From NCBI GenBank assembly GCA_016342685.1, contig JAEINU010000005.1:62001-126000 (forward strand): DNA of 64,000 bases, in the 5' to 3' direction. The stretch is from Bacteroidales bacterium (GTDB lineage: Bacteria; Bacteroidota; Bacteroidia; Bacteroidales; UBA12077). This document shows, in pieces, positions 46,272 through 56,300 of this stretch (position 1 is its first letter; the number at the start of each line of letters is the position of its first letter). Both the position numbers and the translations under genes were made by a program. A model generated the notes under the pieces. The model saw only the letters and a program-made list of their open reading frames with translations, was not told where the DNA came from and did no database searches.

Positions 46272-46989
46272 TGAGAATTGGCAAGAACGAACTGAACTGT
46301 TAATTGGGCGTGAAAAGCTTGATAAATTAAAAGGATCCCATGTGTTAGTTGTTGGCTTGGGTGGTGTTGGCGCGTATGCTGCAGAAAGTTTATGTCGGGC
46401 TGGAGTGGGCGAATTAACAATCGTTGATGGAGATGTGTTGAATGTATCAAATAAAAACAGACAACTTCCTGCACTTGAAAGTACAATTGGAAAACCTAAA
46501 ACGGAGATTTTGGGTAATCGTTTGCTTGATATTAATCCAGAATTAAAACTTCATGTTATTCAAGAGTATTTGAGAACTAACCGGATGGGTGAGATTCTCC
46601 AAACTAAATTTGATTATGTAGTGGATGCTATTGATACATTAACGCCAAAATCGTACTTAATATATTATAGTATCCAGAATGGACTTCGAATAGTTAGTTC
46701 ATTAGGTTCAGGAGCAAGAATAGATCCTACAAAGATTACAATTAAGGATATCTCGAAGTCGTATAATTGTCGATTAGGGTTTCAGTTGCGGAAGAGGCTA
46801 CGGAAGCTTGGAATATATAAGGGGTTTAAAGTAGTTTTTTCTGAAGATAAAGCAGATAGTAATGCTGTAATTGTGGACGAACCAGAAGAGAATAAGAAGT
46901 CAACAGTGGGTACAATATCTTATATACCACCAATTTATGGTTGCTTTTGCGCTTCAGTTGTAATAAGAGATTTAATGGATCAGGATTAG
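46264..46989 (+). CDS. tcdA: tRNA threonylcarbamoyladenosine dehydratase
   Basis: A 241-residue E1-like (ThiF/MoeB fold) enzyme, TcdA/CsdL, that cyclises t6A37 of tRNA to ct6A using ATP. It has the nucleotide-binding loop VLVVGLGGVGAYAAESLCRAG, the Asp in LTIVDGDVLNVSNKNRQLPA, and IDTLTPKSYLIYYSIQNGL. It complements tsaE elsewhere in the window; both act on the same tRNA position. It overlaps the TatD-like gene by eight bases, so expression is probably coupled through gltX-tatD-tcdA. Confidence 0.93.
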   Translation: MSSENWQERTELLIGREKLDKLKGSHVLVVGLGGVGAYAAESLCRAGVGELTIVDGDVLNVSNKNRQLPALESTIGKPKTEILGNRLLDINPELKLHVIQEYLRTNRMGEILQTKFDYVVDAIDTLTPKSYLIYYSIQNGLRIVSSLGSGARIDPTKITIKDISKSYNCRLGFQLRKRLRKLGIYKGFKVVFSEDKADSNAVIVDEPEENKKSTVGTISYIPPIYGCFCASVVIRDLMDQD

Positions 46990-47143
46990 TTTTATGAACT
47001 TTTTCTTAATAGTTTTGTCTTATTGATTAAAGAAAATCGAATGAAAAGAGTAAATGTTAATATGAATTGTTGTTGTAAGAAATACTTGCAGGAGGGTTTG
47101 TATATATATTTATGAATAAAATATTAGAATTTATTATTTATAG

Positions 47144-47172
47144 AGCCCTTCCAATTTGGAGGGGCTTTTTTA
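47144..47172 (+). terminator. Terminator ahead of cysE
   Basis: AGCCCTTCC pairs with GGAGGGGCT (one GU pair) around an AATTT loop, followed by T bases. It lies 20 bases before the cysE ATG, so it either ends the tdh-tcdA transcript or acts as an attenuator for cysE. No promoter box stands out between it and cysE. Confidence 0.8.
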
Positions 47173-47190
47173 TTTAAACTAATTGAAGTT

Positions 47191-48024
47191 ATGGAAATGT
47201 TTTTTAAGAAGTTACAAGGTAACAATCAACATATGTCCAGCAATTTTCCTAAGAAAATAATGGTGTATAATTTTCTGAATGAACTTACTAATTTTCTTTT
47301 TCCCGTTTGCAAAGATGTAGGTTTAAGTAACGAGAAAATAAAAATAGAGTGGGATCATCTAAATTTATTATTAAAAGAATTGCTTATCCCTGTTAAGGAA
47401 TATATTAAGCAGGATTCTGAGGAAGTTTCTCGAAGATATTTTGATCAAATTCCATCGATTTTTGACCAATTATTAAAAGATGCAAAAGTTATAAATGATT
47501 TTGATCCAGCTGCTTTTTCAAAGGAAGAAGTTGTTATTGCCTATCCAGGATTTCAAGCAATTTTAACATATCGTTTGGCTCATCCTTTATATGTATTAGG
47601 AGTTCCTGTTCTTCCAAGATTAATGTCTGAATATACGCATTCAAAAACAGGAATAGATATTCATCCGGGCGCAAAAATAGGTAAATCATTCTTTATCGAT
47701 CATGGAACTGGAATCGTAATTGGTGAAACAACAGAAATAGGAAACAATGTTAAAATCTATCAAGGAGTAACATTGGGAGCTTTAAATGTTAAAAAGGAAG
47801 AGGCTAAAATAAAACGACATCCTACAATTGAGGATAATGTAATTATATATTCAGGAACAACGGTTTTAGGAGGTAAAACTATAATCGGACATGATAGTAT
47901 TGTTGGTGGAAACGTATGGATTACAAAAAGCATAGAGCCATATTCTGTGGTTCATAATCTAAGCGAAATAAAGGTTCGGAATGGAAATGAAAGATTTAAA
48001 GAACCAATCAATTTTATTATTTAA
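47191..48024 (+). CDS. cysE: Serine O-acetyltransferase
   Basis: A 277-residue acetyltransferase making O-acetylserine for cysteine synthesis. The C-terminal left-handed hexapeptide beta-helix is clear: HSKTGIDIHPGAKIGKSFFIDHGTGIVIGETTEIGNNVKIYQGVTLGAL, read across several turns, with the catalytic DH pair in IDHGTG. The N-terminal helical domain is longer than in E. coli and fits the EpsC-type family. It is followed by a cysteine synthase, giving a two-step pathway. The leader begins just after a hairpin, so transcription attenuation is possible. Confidence 0.94.
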   Translation: MEMFFKKLQGNNQHMSSNFPKKIMVYNFLNELTNFLFPVCKDVGLSNEKIKIEWDHLNLLLKELLIPVKEYIKQDSEEVSRRYFDQIPSIFDQLLKDAKVINDFDPAAFSKEEVVIAYPGFQAILTYRLAHPLYVLGVPVLPRLMSEYTHSKTGIDIHPGAKIGKSFFIDHGTGIVIGETTEIGNNVKIYQGVTLGALNVKKEEAKIKRHPTIEDNVIIYSGTTVLGGKTIIGHDSIVGGNVWITKSIEPYSVVHNLSEIKVRNGNERFKEPINFII

Positions 48025-48051
48025 AACTTATCTGATTAAAATATTGATAAA

Positions 48052-48150
48052 ATGAAAAATAAACTTCGAAAACAAAATCAAACAAACATTGCAGGAGTAA
48101 TATCAGAAAAAGTAGAGATAAATAATGATCAAGAAGCTTATAAAAACTAG
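48052..48150 (+). CDS. Possible 32-residue small protein between cysE and cysteine synthase
   Basis: A short frame with a normal ATG encodes a lysine-, asparagine- and glutamate-rich peptide (MKNKLRKQNQTNIAGVISE...). It begins 27 bases after cysE and ends 25 bases before the next gene. It has no recognised homology and may be spurious. Reported because position and spacing fit an operon member. Confidence 0.2.
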   Translation: MKNKLRKQNQTNIAGVISEKVEINNDQEAYKN

Positions 48151-48175
48151 TAAATAATAAAATATAAAAGTAATC

Positions 48176-49084
48176 ATGAAAGTAAATAATATTCTTGAAA
48201 CTATAGGAAATACAGAGCACTTAAGATTAAATAATTTGTTTCCTAACCATGAGGTTTGGATTAAGTTAGAGAAAAATAATCCTGGTGCAAGTATTAAAGA
48301 TCGCATAGCTCTTGCAATGATAGAAGATGCTCAACAGAAAGGCCTACTGAGAAAAGGAAGTGTGATTATTGAGCCAACTTCAGGTAATACAGGTATCGGT
48401 TTGGCCGTTGTGTCAGCAGTAAAAGGATATAGATTAATTCTGGTAATGCCAGAATCTATGTCCAAAGAACGACGACAAATAATGGCGGCTTATGGGGCTG
48501 AATTTGTTCTTACACCAAAAGAGAAAGGTATGAATGGGTCAATCCTTAAAGCGAAGGAATTGTTAGCAGAGATTCCTAATTCGTGGATTCCAATGCAGTT
48601 CGAAAATGAATCGAACCCCGAAATTCACCGTAAAACAACAGCATTAGAAATTACAAAAGATTTTCCAGAAGGGTTTGATTATTTGATTACAGGGGTGGGA
48701 TCAGGAGGACATATAACAGGAGTTGGAGAGGTTCTAAAATCTAAGTATAAGAATCTAAAAATATTTACTGTCGAACCAGAGGGCTCTCCAGTAATTAGTG
48801 GTGGAGAACCCGGACCTCATAAAATTCAGGGAATAGGAGCTGGGTTTATTCCTAAAAATCTGAACGTAGATATTATCGATAAATCTGTAAAAGTATCGCA
48901 CGAGGATGCTTATTTATTTGCTCAAAAAGCAGCTAAGCAAGAAGGTTTATTTGTTGGAATATCAACAGGAGCATCTTTAGCCGCTATTTCGAAAGAAATA
49001 AATAAAATCCCGAAAGGGAGCCGAATTTTAAGCTTTGCTTATGATACAGGTGAACGGTATTTGTCGGTTGAAGGATTGTATTAG
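48176..49084 (+). CDS. cysM: Cysteine synthase (O-acetylserine sulfhydrylase)
   Basis: A 302-residue PLP enzyme condensing O-acetylserine with sulfide. The PLP Lys is in [12 protein letters not shown], the substrate loop is [12 protein letters not shown], and the phosphate-binding glycine loop is [13 protein letters not shown]. The ending [12 protein letters not shown] is typical. The choice between CysK and CysM is uncertain; the length fits either. It follows cysE and probably shares its transcript. An inverted pair of repeats lies downstream. Confidence 0.93.
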   Translation: MKVNNILETIGNTEHLRLNNLFPNHEVWIKLEKNNPGASIKDRIALAMIEDAQQKGLLRKGSVIIEPTSGNTGIGLAVVSAVKGYRLILVMPESMSKERRQIMAAYGAEFVLTPKEKGMNGSILKAKELLAEIPNSWIPMQFENESNPEIHRKTTALEITKDFPEGFDYLITGVGSGGHITGVGEVLKSKYKNLKIFTVEPEGSPVISGGEPGPHKIQGIGAGFIPKNLNVDIIDKSVKVSHEDAYLFAQKAAKQEGLFVGISTGASLAAISKEINKIPKGSRILSFAYDTGERYLSVEGLY

Positions 49085-49124
49085 AGATCTATAGATAAAA
49101 AGAAATTATATTATAGGTTTGAAA

Positions 49125-49202
49125 AAACATCTTTCGACAAGCTCAAGATGACAATGTAATGTTTTCTAGACTGTCACACTGAGCTTGTCGAAGTGTTTTA
49201 CA
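49125..49202. repeat. Inverted pair of the dispersed TGAGCTTGTCGAAG repeat
   Basis: Two copies face each other: the reverse copy has its core at 49133-49145, and the forward copy at 49180-49193. Together their arms (AAAACA...TGACA and TGTCA...TGTTTT) can form a stem of about 28 bases with a few mismatches and a loop of roughly 20 bases. The element lies between the convergent cysteine synthase and glnS genes and probably terminates both. A third copy is at 7065-7078. Confidence 0.75.
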
Positions 49203-49223
49203 AATAGACTATTTCTGAATTGC

Positions 49224-50930
49224 TTATTTATTCTTTTTACTCCAAGAATCTTTTAAAGGAACAGTTCTGTTAAAAACAAGATTTCCGGCTTTAGAATCTT
49301 TCCTATCAACACAGAAATAACCTAAACGCTGGAACTGGAATTTTGATTCTGGTTCAACATCTTTTAAGCTAGGTTCAACTTTGCAATTTTTAAGAACCTT
49401 TAAGGAATCTGGATTTATAAAATCTTTGTAGTCTTTATCTTTATGTCCATCAGGAGCCTCATCGGTAAATAACCGATCGTAAACACGAACTTCGGCATCA
49501 ATTGCATATTTTGCCGAAACCCAATGCAATGTTCCTTTAACTTTGCGTTTACTAGCCTCTGTTCCACTTCCACTCTTAGTGTCGGGATCGTAAGTACAAC
49601 GAAGTTCTGTAATATTTCCTTCCGAATCTTTAATAACTTCTTCGCATTTAATAATGTAAGCTGCTTTTAAACGAACTTCTTTATCTGGTGCGAGTCGGAA
49701 GAATTTCTTTGGAGCATCTTCCATAAAATCATCGCGTTCAATATAAATTTCACGGGAAAATGGCATTTCACGTGTACCCATTGTTTCATCTTCGGGGTTG
49801 TTTTCAATTGAAAGAAATTCCTCTTTATCTTCGGGGTAATTTGTAATAACAAGTTTTAATGGATTTAATACCGCCATTACACGAGCTGCTGTTTTATTTA
49901 AATCGTCTCGTAAGCTATGCTCAAGCACTGCAACATCAATTACATTATCGCGTTTAGCAACACCAATTGTTTCAGCAAATTTGCGAATCGATGCAGCAGT
50001 AAATCCCCTTCTTCGTAATCCCGAAATTGTAGGCATGCGTGGGTCATCCCATCCTGTTACCAATTCATCCTGAACAAGTTCAAGGAGTTTTCGCTTACTC
50101 ATAATTGTGTAGCTAAGATTTAATCGAGCAAATTCAATCTGTGTAGGGCGAATGGTACCTTCGGTATACAGATGATTTAAAATCCAATCATATAATGGGC
50201 GATGTACTTCAAACTCCAAAGTACAAACAGAATGGGTAATGCTTTCAATATAATCGGACTGGCCATGAGCAAAGTCGTACATTGGATAAATACACCATTT
50301 ATTACCTGTTCGGTGATGTTCTTTATGTAAGATTCTATAAATAATAGGATCGCGCATATGCATGTTTGGCGATGCCATATCAATTTTAGCTCTCAGAATT
50401 CGCTCTCCATTTTTGAATTCGCCATTTTTCATACGAGTAAAAAGATCAAGGTTTTCTTCTACCGATCTATTTCTATGTGGACTTTCAATTCCTGGTTGAG
50501 TAGGAGTTCCTTTTTGTTTGCTAATTTCTTCAGGAGATTGATCATCAACATAAGCAAAGCCTGTGTTGATTAATTTTACTGCCCATTCGTACAGTTGATC
50601 GAAATAATCTGAGGTAAATTTTGGCTCGTCTTTCCACTGAAAACCTAACCAATTAACATCTTCTTTAATAGAATCTACATATTCAACTTCCTCTTTTTCA
50701 GGGTTTGTATCGTCGAAACGCAAATTCGTTTTACCATTGTAACTTTGAGCAAGACCGAAATTTAAACAGATTGATTTAGCATGGCCGATATGTAAATATC
50801 CGTTTGGTTCCGGCGGGAAACGGGTATATACTTCACCATTATTCTTTTTATTTTTAATATCTTCTTCAATTATACTTTCGATAAAGTTCAAAGATTTTTT
50901 TTCTTCTGTTTCTTTGTTTTCAGTGCTCAT
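49224..50930 (-). CDS. glnS: Glutaminyl-tRNA synthetase
   Basis: A 568-residue class I synthetase charging tRNA-Gln directly. The HIGH region is [20 protein letters not shown] and the KMSKS region is [13 protein letters not shown]. The two-domain beta-barrel anticodon-binding C-terminus is complete. Its presence means glutamine is charged directly and need not go through the amidotransferase route. It diverges from folB; a TACTTTTG box on the minus strand at 50976-50983 is a plausible promoter. Confidence 0.97.
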   Translation of the reverse strand: MSTENKETEEKKSLNFIESIIEEDIKNKKNNGEVYTRFPPEPNGYLHIGHAKSICLNFGLAQSYNGKTNLRFDDTNPEKEEVEYVDSIKEDVNWLGFQWKDEPKFTSDYFDQLYEWAVKLINTGFAYVDDQSPEEISKQKGTPTQPGIESPHRNRSVEENLDLFTRMKNGEFKNGERILRAKIDMASPNMHMRDPIIYRILHKEHHRTGNKWCIYPMYDFAHGQSDYIESITHSVCTLEFEVHRPLYDWILNHLYTEGTIRPTQIEFARLNLSYTIMSKRKLLELVQDELVTGWDDPRMPTISGLRRRGFTAASIRKFAETIGVAKRDNVIDVAVLEHSLRDDLNKTAARVMAVLNPLKLVITNYPEDKEEFLSIENNPEDETMGTREMPFSREIYIERDDFMEDAPKKFFRLAPDKEVRLKAAYIIKCEEVIKDSEGNITELRCTYDPDTKSGSGTEASKRKVKGTLHWVSAKYAIDAEVRVYDRLFTDEAPDGHKDKDYKDFINPDSLKVLKNCKVEPSLKDVEPESKFQFQRLGYFCVDRKDSKAGNLVFNRTVPLKDSWSKKNK

Positions 50931-50975
50931 TAAAAATCAAATTTTATATTTTCAGTCTTTATTTATAGAATCTTA

Positions 50976-50983
50976 CAAAAGTA
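50976..50983 (-). promoter_or_regulatory. TAnnTTTG promoter box of glnS
   Basis: TACTTTTG on the minus strand lies 45 bases ahead of the glnS ATG. No clear -33 TTTG. Confidence 0.45.
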
Positions 50984-51045
50984 ACGGATTTTATCCAATG
51001 CTGTATAAAATGTATTGAAAAATATGCAAAAGGAATTTTATATTT

Positions 51046-51053
51046 TAACTTTG
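51046..51053 (+). promoter_or_regulatory. TAnnTTTG promoter box of folB
   Basis: TAACTTTG lies 25 bases ahead of the folB ATG in the divergent glnS-folB gap. Confidence 0.45.
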
Positions 51054-51078
51054 AAGCGTGATACTTAATTATTAAAAT

Positions 51079-51429
51079 ATGGGATTGATAAAAATTGAAA
51101 ATATGGAATTTTATGCCTTTCATGGGCATTTTAAAGAAGAACAAATTGTTGGGAATAGGTTTCTTGTTGATCTTACTATTGAAACGGACATGCAGGTTCC
51201 TGCAAAATCTGATGATTTAGACGATGCCTTAAATTACCAGATAGCATACAATATTGTAAAAGAGGAAATGCAAATAAAATCTCATTTATTGGAACATATT
51301 GCTGGGCGTATATTAGATAATTTGTACAATAGTTTTAATACAATTAAAAAAGCTGAGGTAAAAGTTTCTAAAATGAACCCTCCAATGGGTGGTAAAATGG
51401 AGCGTGTTAGTGTTACTTTAAGTCGATGA
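51079..51429 (+). CDS. folB: Dihydroneopterin aldolase
   Basis: A 116-residue enzyme of folate synthesis that splits dihydroneopterin to hydroxymethyldihydropterin and glycolaldehyde. It has the family start IKIENMEFYAFHGHFKEEQIVGNRFLVDL with Glu in the HFKEE site, the central LNYQIAYNIVKEEM, and a C-terminal KMNPPMGGKMERVSVTL containing the catalytic-region Lys. The length is normal. It is monocistronic and followed by the tRNA-Cys gene. Confidence 0.94.
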   Translation: MGLIKIENMEFYAFHGHFKEEQIVGNRFLVDLTIETDMQVPAKSDDLDDALNYQIAYNIVKEEMQIKSHLLEHIAGRILDNLYNSFNTIKKAEVKVSKMNPPMGGKMERVSVTLSR

Positions 51430-51471
51430 GGTTTTTCTTTTTAAAGTTTCTTTTTAAAAACTAAGTAAAGA

Positions 51472-51503
51472 TTTGAGTATTCTAGAAAAAAATCCTATTT
51501 TTG
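51472..51503 (+). promoter_or_regulatory. Promoter of tRNA-Cys
   Basis: TTTG at 51472-51475 and TATTTTTG at 51496-51503, exactly 20 bases apart, reproduce both halves of the Bacteroidota sigma-70-type consensus. It is the best promoter in the window, as expected for a stable RNA gene. Confidence 0.8.
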
Positions 51504-51519
51504 CTGTCCGAATAAAATC

Positions 51520-51590
51520 GGTCGCGTGGCCGAGTGGCTAGGCAGCGGTCTGCAAAACCGTCTACGGCGGTTCGAATCCGCCCGTGACCT
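51520..51590 (+). tRNA. tRNA-Cys (GCA)
   Basis: A 71-base cloverleaf. The acceptor arms GGTCGCG and CGTGACC pair over seven bases with one GU. The anticodon stem is GCGGT/ACCGT with loop CTGCAAA, so the anticodon GCA is at 51552-51554. The T arm GGCGG-TTCGAAT-CCGCC is perfect. Discriminator base 73 is T (U73), the cysteine identity element. CCA is not encoded. Confidence 0.97.
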
Positions 51591-51595
51591 CAAAG

Positions 51596-51632
51596 AAAAG
51601 ACCTGTAAAACATTGTTTAGCAGGTCTTTTTC
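51596..51632. terminator. Terminator between tRNA-Cys and the coiled-coil lipoprotein
   Basis: AAAAGACCTG pairs with CAGGTCTTTT around a 15-base loop that itself can pair (TAAA/TTTA), followed by T bases. It lies six bases after the tRNA and also faces the convergent gene. Confidence 0.85.
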
Positions 51633-51651
51633 TTTATAGTATTTTGTAATT

Positions 51652-52632
51652 CTAAGTAAGGTTGTTTTTTGTTTTCTTCTTGCGTCTTTCTTGATATCGA
51701 CCCCACATAAAACCTAAGAATGGTAGTATTAGTGTTCCAAAGGCCCATTTAGGGTTATTTACAATTAACATTTTTGTATTATGGAAAAATTCTTTTGGTC
51801 TAACTTTAATTTTAACCTTAAATGTTTTATCGTCTTTATAACTCGGGATCCCATTGTTATCATAAATTCGTATTCTGAATACTAGTATAAGTTCAGGCCC
51901 ATCCGATATAGGTTTAACTTTCCAATGCCAGCCCTCCATTTTTTCGCTATAAGTTTGTTTGGTTGAATCGTGTAATTGAACTATTTCAAAACCTTGGCTT
52001 GCTTCACGAATTATATCAACTTCAACATCCTTAAAGAAAGTAATATCATTAAAAATTAGATTTTCACCTTCAATTAAATCTACAGATGCATCTCCTTCGT
52101 GGTGTTCAATTTTTTCACGTATTTTAGATCTTATTATTTCCTGTGAAATTGCTTCTGAAATTATTCCATAAATATCAGTTGCCTCTTCAAAAATCATTTC
52201 ACGAGGGCAAAAAATAGTCACATTTCCTTGCCGTGATTCCGGATAATAAACTTCATGAACCGTATCTGTTTTCGTTTTGATAATTACATTATTTGCTTGA
52301 GAACGTTCCATTAACAATAGTTTTTCCTCAATGTTTGCACTCGTATTTTTGTATTGTACAATTGCCTCTGTTAGGTTTTCTTCGTGTTGTTTTTGTTGTT
52401 CAATTGTATTAAGCAATTCTAATTCCTTCGCATTGCTATAGGCAAGAAGCTCTTTTTGCTTAATTAGTTCTTCTTCAAATTCTTTCAAGTTGGTATCGTA
52501 ATTCTTATTTATAGAAACGACACTATCTTTAAGAGTCTCATTTTGTGTAATAGATTCCTGAAAGTTTTTTGTGGAAACGCAAGCTTGTAATAAAACCATG
52601 GTAGAAACTACAATTATTCTTAATTTTCGCAT
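51652..52632 (-). CDS. Unrecognised coiled-coil lipoprotein with C-terminal membrane segment
   Basis: A 326-residue protein of unknown function. A lipobox ends in LLQAC (Cys18). Residues about 25-110 form a coiled coil (LKEFEEELIKQKELLAYS, LLNTIEQQKQHEENL). A globular domain at about 135-280 begins VTIFCPREMIFEEAT and contains EGWHWKVKPISDGPELILV. That W-W-V-P-G-L pattern recalls a beta domain I associate with Bacteroidota TIR- or caspase-linked proteins, from memory only. Near residue 296 a single hydrophobic segment (WAFGTLILPFLGFMWG) precedes a basic tail (RYQERRKKKTK). Both a lipid anchor and a transmembrane helix with cytoplasmic basic tail would be unusual. Alternatively the lipobox is part of a membrane anchor. 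It is monocistronic. Confidence 0.6.
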   Translation of the reverse strand: MRKLRIIVVSTMVLLQACVSTKNFQESITQNETLKDSVVSINKNYDTNLKEFEEELIKQKELLAYSNAKELELLNTIEQQKQHEENLTEAIVQYKNTSANIEEKLLLMERSQANNVIIKTKTDTVHEVYYPESRQGNVTIFCPREMIFEEATDIYGIISEAISQEIIRSKIREKIEHHEGDASVDLIEGENLIFNDITFFKDVEVDIIREASQGFEIVQLHDSTKQTYSEKMEGWHWKVKPISDGPELILVFRIRIYDNNGIPSYKDDKTFKVKIKVRPKEFFHNTKMLIVNNPKWAFGTLILPFLGFMWGRYQERRKKKTKNNLT

Positions 52633-52830
52633 AATGGAATTGATTTAAGTAATACATCTAACTATTTATTCCAAATTTACTAAAAAGGTGACCCCCTTTA
52701 AGATGTTTTTTTACAGTGGATTACAGTTTTGTTTTGTAAATTGATTAAAATAGATCGTTCGATTCTTGGGGAGTAAGATCTCAAAACTTTATACAGAAGG
52801 ACTGAAAGATTCTTATAATGTATATAATAA

Positions 52831-52858
52831 AAAAAGCCACCTTTTGGGTGGCTTTTAA
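52831..52858 (-). terminator. Terminator of gcvH
   Basis: AAAGCCACC/GGTGGCTTT is a perfect nine-base stem. On the minus strand it is followed by a T run. It lies just after the leftward gcvH stop. Confidence 0.9.
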
Positions 52859-52876
52859 AATTTCTTATAATTAATT

Positions 52877-53257
52877 CTATGCTTCTAAAAGACTTTTATA
52901 TGCTACTGCATCTAATAAGTCTTCTAATTCTGCATTGTCAGATAATTTGATTTTAACTAACCAACCGTCTCCATATGGATCTTTGTTTACAACTTCTGGA
53001 GAATCTTCAAGTTTTTCATTAACTTTTAATACTTCTCCAGCAATTGGCATAAACATATCAGAAACTGTTTTTACAGCTTCAATAGTTCCAAATACTTCTT
53101 CTTTGGCTAGTGTTTCACCTTCGGTTTCGATTTCGATGAAAACGATATCACCAAGTTCTCCTTGTGCGTAATCTGTAATACCAACATAAGCTTCATCACC
53201 TTCCACACGAACCCATTCGTGATCCTTAGTGTACTTCAAGTTTTCTGGAATGTTCAT
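52877..53257 (-). CDS. gcvH: Glycine cleavage system H protein
   Basis: A 126-residue lipoyl carrier protein that shuttles the aminomethyl group in glycine cleavage. The lipoylation Lys is in [14 protein letters not shown]. The start at [18 protein letters not shown] matches the family; the 21 further codons upstream are intergenic. No gcvT, gcvP or lipoate ligase is adjacent. Threonine dehydrogenase elsewhere in the window can supply glycine. It has its own promoter box, and the order ruvA-sprA-gcvH is one I recall as common in Bacteroidota. Confidence 0.96.
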   Translation of the reverse strand: MNIPENLKYTKDHEWVRVEGDEAYVGITDYAQGELGDIVFIEIETEGETLAKEEVFGTIEAVKTVSDMFMPIAGEVLKVNEKLEDSPEVVNKDPYGDGWLVKIKLSDNAELEDLLDAVAYKSLLEA

Positions 53258-53307
53258 AATATTTTTATTTTTATTGTATAATAGTTTATTTTTAAATAAA
53301 TTCAAGG

Positions 53308-53315
53308 CAAAATTA
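53308..53315 (-). promoter_or_regulatory. TAnnTTTG promoter box of gcvH
   Basis: TAATTTTG followed by C on the minus strand lies in the 79-base gap after sprA, 50 bases ahead of the gcvH start, so gcvH need not depend on sprA transcription. Confidence 0.5.
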
Positions 53316-53336
53316 ATCAATTTTTATTAAAATAAG

Positions 53337-56300
53337 CTATTCTGATAAAGTAAATCTTAAGCTAAAGCCAACATCGGTATTTGATATACGATAAGGACTT
53401 GTACCTACCAAAGGATCGGTAATATTCTGATCATAAAATAATCTAAGAGTTAAACGATTGCTTAATAAATAATCCATTGAAACACCAATTATTGTTGCTC
53501 GTTGATCAGCCGAAGGAATTTCTACATTTTCTTCAATTCTTCTTAAGATTGTTTTAGTATCACGAATCTTTACATTGGCACGTATATTCAGATCGCTTTT
53601 AAAATCTGTTTCTCCATCTCCAAAATTAAAGAGGTATTCAAAGTCATCAAATCGATAGCCTATACTAAAGCCAAGTTCATCGCTGTATATTTCAGTAATT
53701 TGGTTGTTTGAATAGCTTAATGTGATACTTCTGCTTTTCTTCATTTCAAATCGAGTGGTTAGGTTATTAACCCAAGTCATATCGACATTAATTAAAGGGC
53801 TAAAACGCTCATCAATTGTAATGCTATTTGCTTCGTTGTAAGGTATGAAATTTCCCAAATCGTCAACAGCATAGCTAAAACCACCAGAGCTAATTTCATA
53901 ATCAGAATTATTAATAAACGAGCCAATATTATAAGTTGACCTGTAAGAGTGACTAATGTTAAATGATTTAAAAAATCGTTTAATTAATGGAATTTCTTTC
54001 AAACGATCAAATCGAATACTCCAGTTAGGTAAAGGTATTTTCTGAAACAAGTCTAGTGGAACAGAGTTTTGATCGTAAATACCATACGCCGCCAAAAATG
54101 ATGGTGTCATAACTTGTTGTGAGGTTTCACCATAGCCGTCAGTATACCCATTTTTAACATCGTTAGAATATCCGTGAGCGCCACCTTCGTATCTTTTGTC
54201 GCCAAGTCTTTGAGATATATCTGAACGATATTGTTTAAAATTTTCGTAAGCTTCAGAATAATAGTTATTATCTTGAGAAAGACCTTCAAATGCAGATCCA
54301 ATCGTAATATACGACATAGAGAAATTACCCGATCTATATTCACTATAGGCCTCATTTCCGTATATAACAGGAAGGTAATATGTATTTACATTTTCAGAAT
54401 ATGTTCTGTTTGCAGTTAAATCAATTTTTAAACCTTTAATTGGTTCTAAAGTAACCCTTAAGTTTAAGTTTTGGTTACTTGTCATAATATATGGAGTGTT
54501 TAACGAAGAGTCGTTTGTTATCCAATTATAATCGATTGCATTTGTTGCAAAATCTTCATCTTGCCAACCTAAAACAAATGGCCAGCCTGGAGCATTCCGA
54601 CTAGGCATGTTATTCCCCCCATATGATTCCATACCGAGAATATTTGTTTTTGGTTTATATCCTGCAAGACTTGAACCTTCGGTTAAGGTGTAAGAAGCTG
54701 ATACGTTTTTAACGGACATTAATAACAATGCAGTATTTTCACCTATAAACACCAATGGATTTTCTCGTCTTTCGATTTCTCCTGTAACAGTAATTTGCGC
54801 ATCATCAGAGGTCGTTTCGGGTTTAAATTTTAGTTTCTTTTTGGTAACAACTTCCCATTCTCCTTTAATATCTTTTCCCTTACTGTCAACTACTTTTACC
54901 GAAGTGATATTTTCTGTATTTAGGTTATGAAAAATTGATTTTGATCTATTTTCCCTAAGTTTTATCTGTGCTTGTTGAAAAGTAACCGTTTCTTTTTTCT
55001 TTCTACTCTTTGCAGGTTTAGAATATTTTCGATCTATCTTCTTAAGAAATCCAACCTTATTGTATAGGTTTTTCATATTGGCTTGCGCATTTGCCTGAAC
55101 TGTTGTTGAGTTTCTTACGGTGTTTCCAAGTAATGAATTTCCGTACTCATCAAGAGGGCCTGCTTGCCAGTTATAGGTAGTATTATATGTAGTATTTAAG
55201 CTTGTCCAATCTAATAATGGTAATTTATTGATGGGCACTCTATAAGTAACTTTAATGTTGTGGTTGTATTGAGTATTTCTTCCAAAACTTCGAATGTTTG
55301 TCCAAACAGAATCTTTCCATCTTTCATAGGAATCTTTGTGTCTGTCAACTTCTCCAAATGGTTCATCTATCCTCGCAATATTTGTAGCCGAGAAATCGAC
55401 TTTTAGTGAACGAGCCAGATCCCATTTTACATCGTAGTATCTATTCCAGTTGAATTCTTTATTATAGCTTGGTTCAATAATATTTTCAGGACTGTAAATG
55501 TTTCGAATTTTATTTGCTTGGTATTTACGATAAACGTCCGTTCTAAACGAAACGCTTGAAGGCATATAATAAAAGTTAAAATCTTTAATTAAAGAAAATG
55601 CCTTTTTGCGCATTATTCCTTGTGCCTTTTTAAATGGAGTAACAACTTTAGGTTTGGTGTTATAGATATAATTAAAAGCCCCACGGTAATTCTTTAAAAC
55701 ATCGTATTCTGTATTTACATTTCGTGCAAATAATTCATTGTAAGAATAGCTTACCGAGAAGTTTGAAATATCATAAACTCTAGGTTTTTTACTTATCTTA
55801 TTCACTTTTACATTTGTAAAGTTGATGCTTTTTCTTCGGGTGTAATCTTGAGCAATTTCTTTTATAGAATCTCTTTCTGCTTTCGAATTGGCTTCGTCTA
55901 GGGCAACTTCCAATGGGATATCAGGGTCTAAAGGATTGTATTCAGGGTTTATGAAAGACTCAGAATATCCAACATACATTGGAATGCTTACTTTGGATTT
56001 CTCAGAGAAAAATTTACCAAGCTCAAGATTTGCAGATACATCGTATTCAATAACTTCTTCTTTACTTCTTTCATTTACTTTTTTCTCAATACTCCCAAAT
56101 CCAGGTGTACTTATACTACCTGAAAGATTAACTGTACCAAAGTCGGCAAGTCTGGTCGACATTCTACCACGAGCAGCCCAACCTCCGTCTTCTTTAAAAT
56201 CGGATAAACGTAATTCGTTAACCCAAATTTCTCCGTATTTATTCATTCCATCATCGTTGGATGAGGAACTGTTTTGTTTACTTGGATTACGAACACCAAT

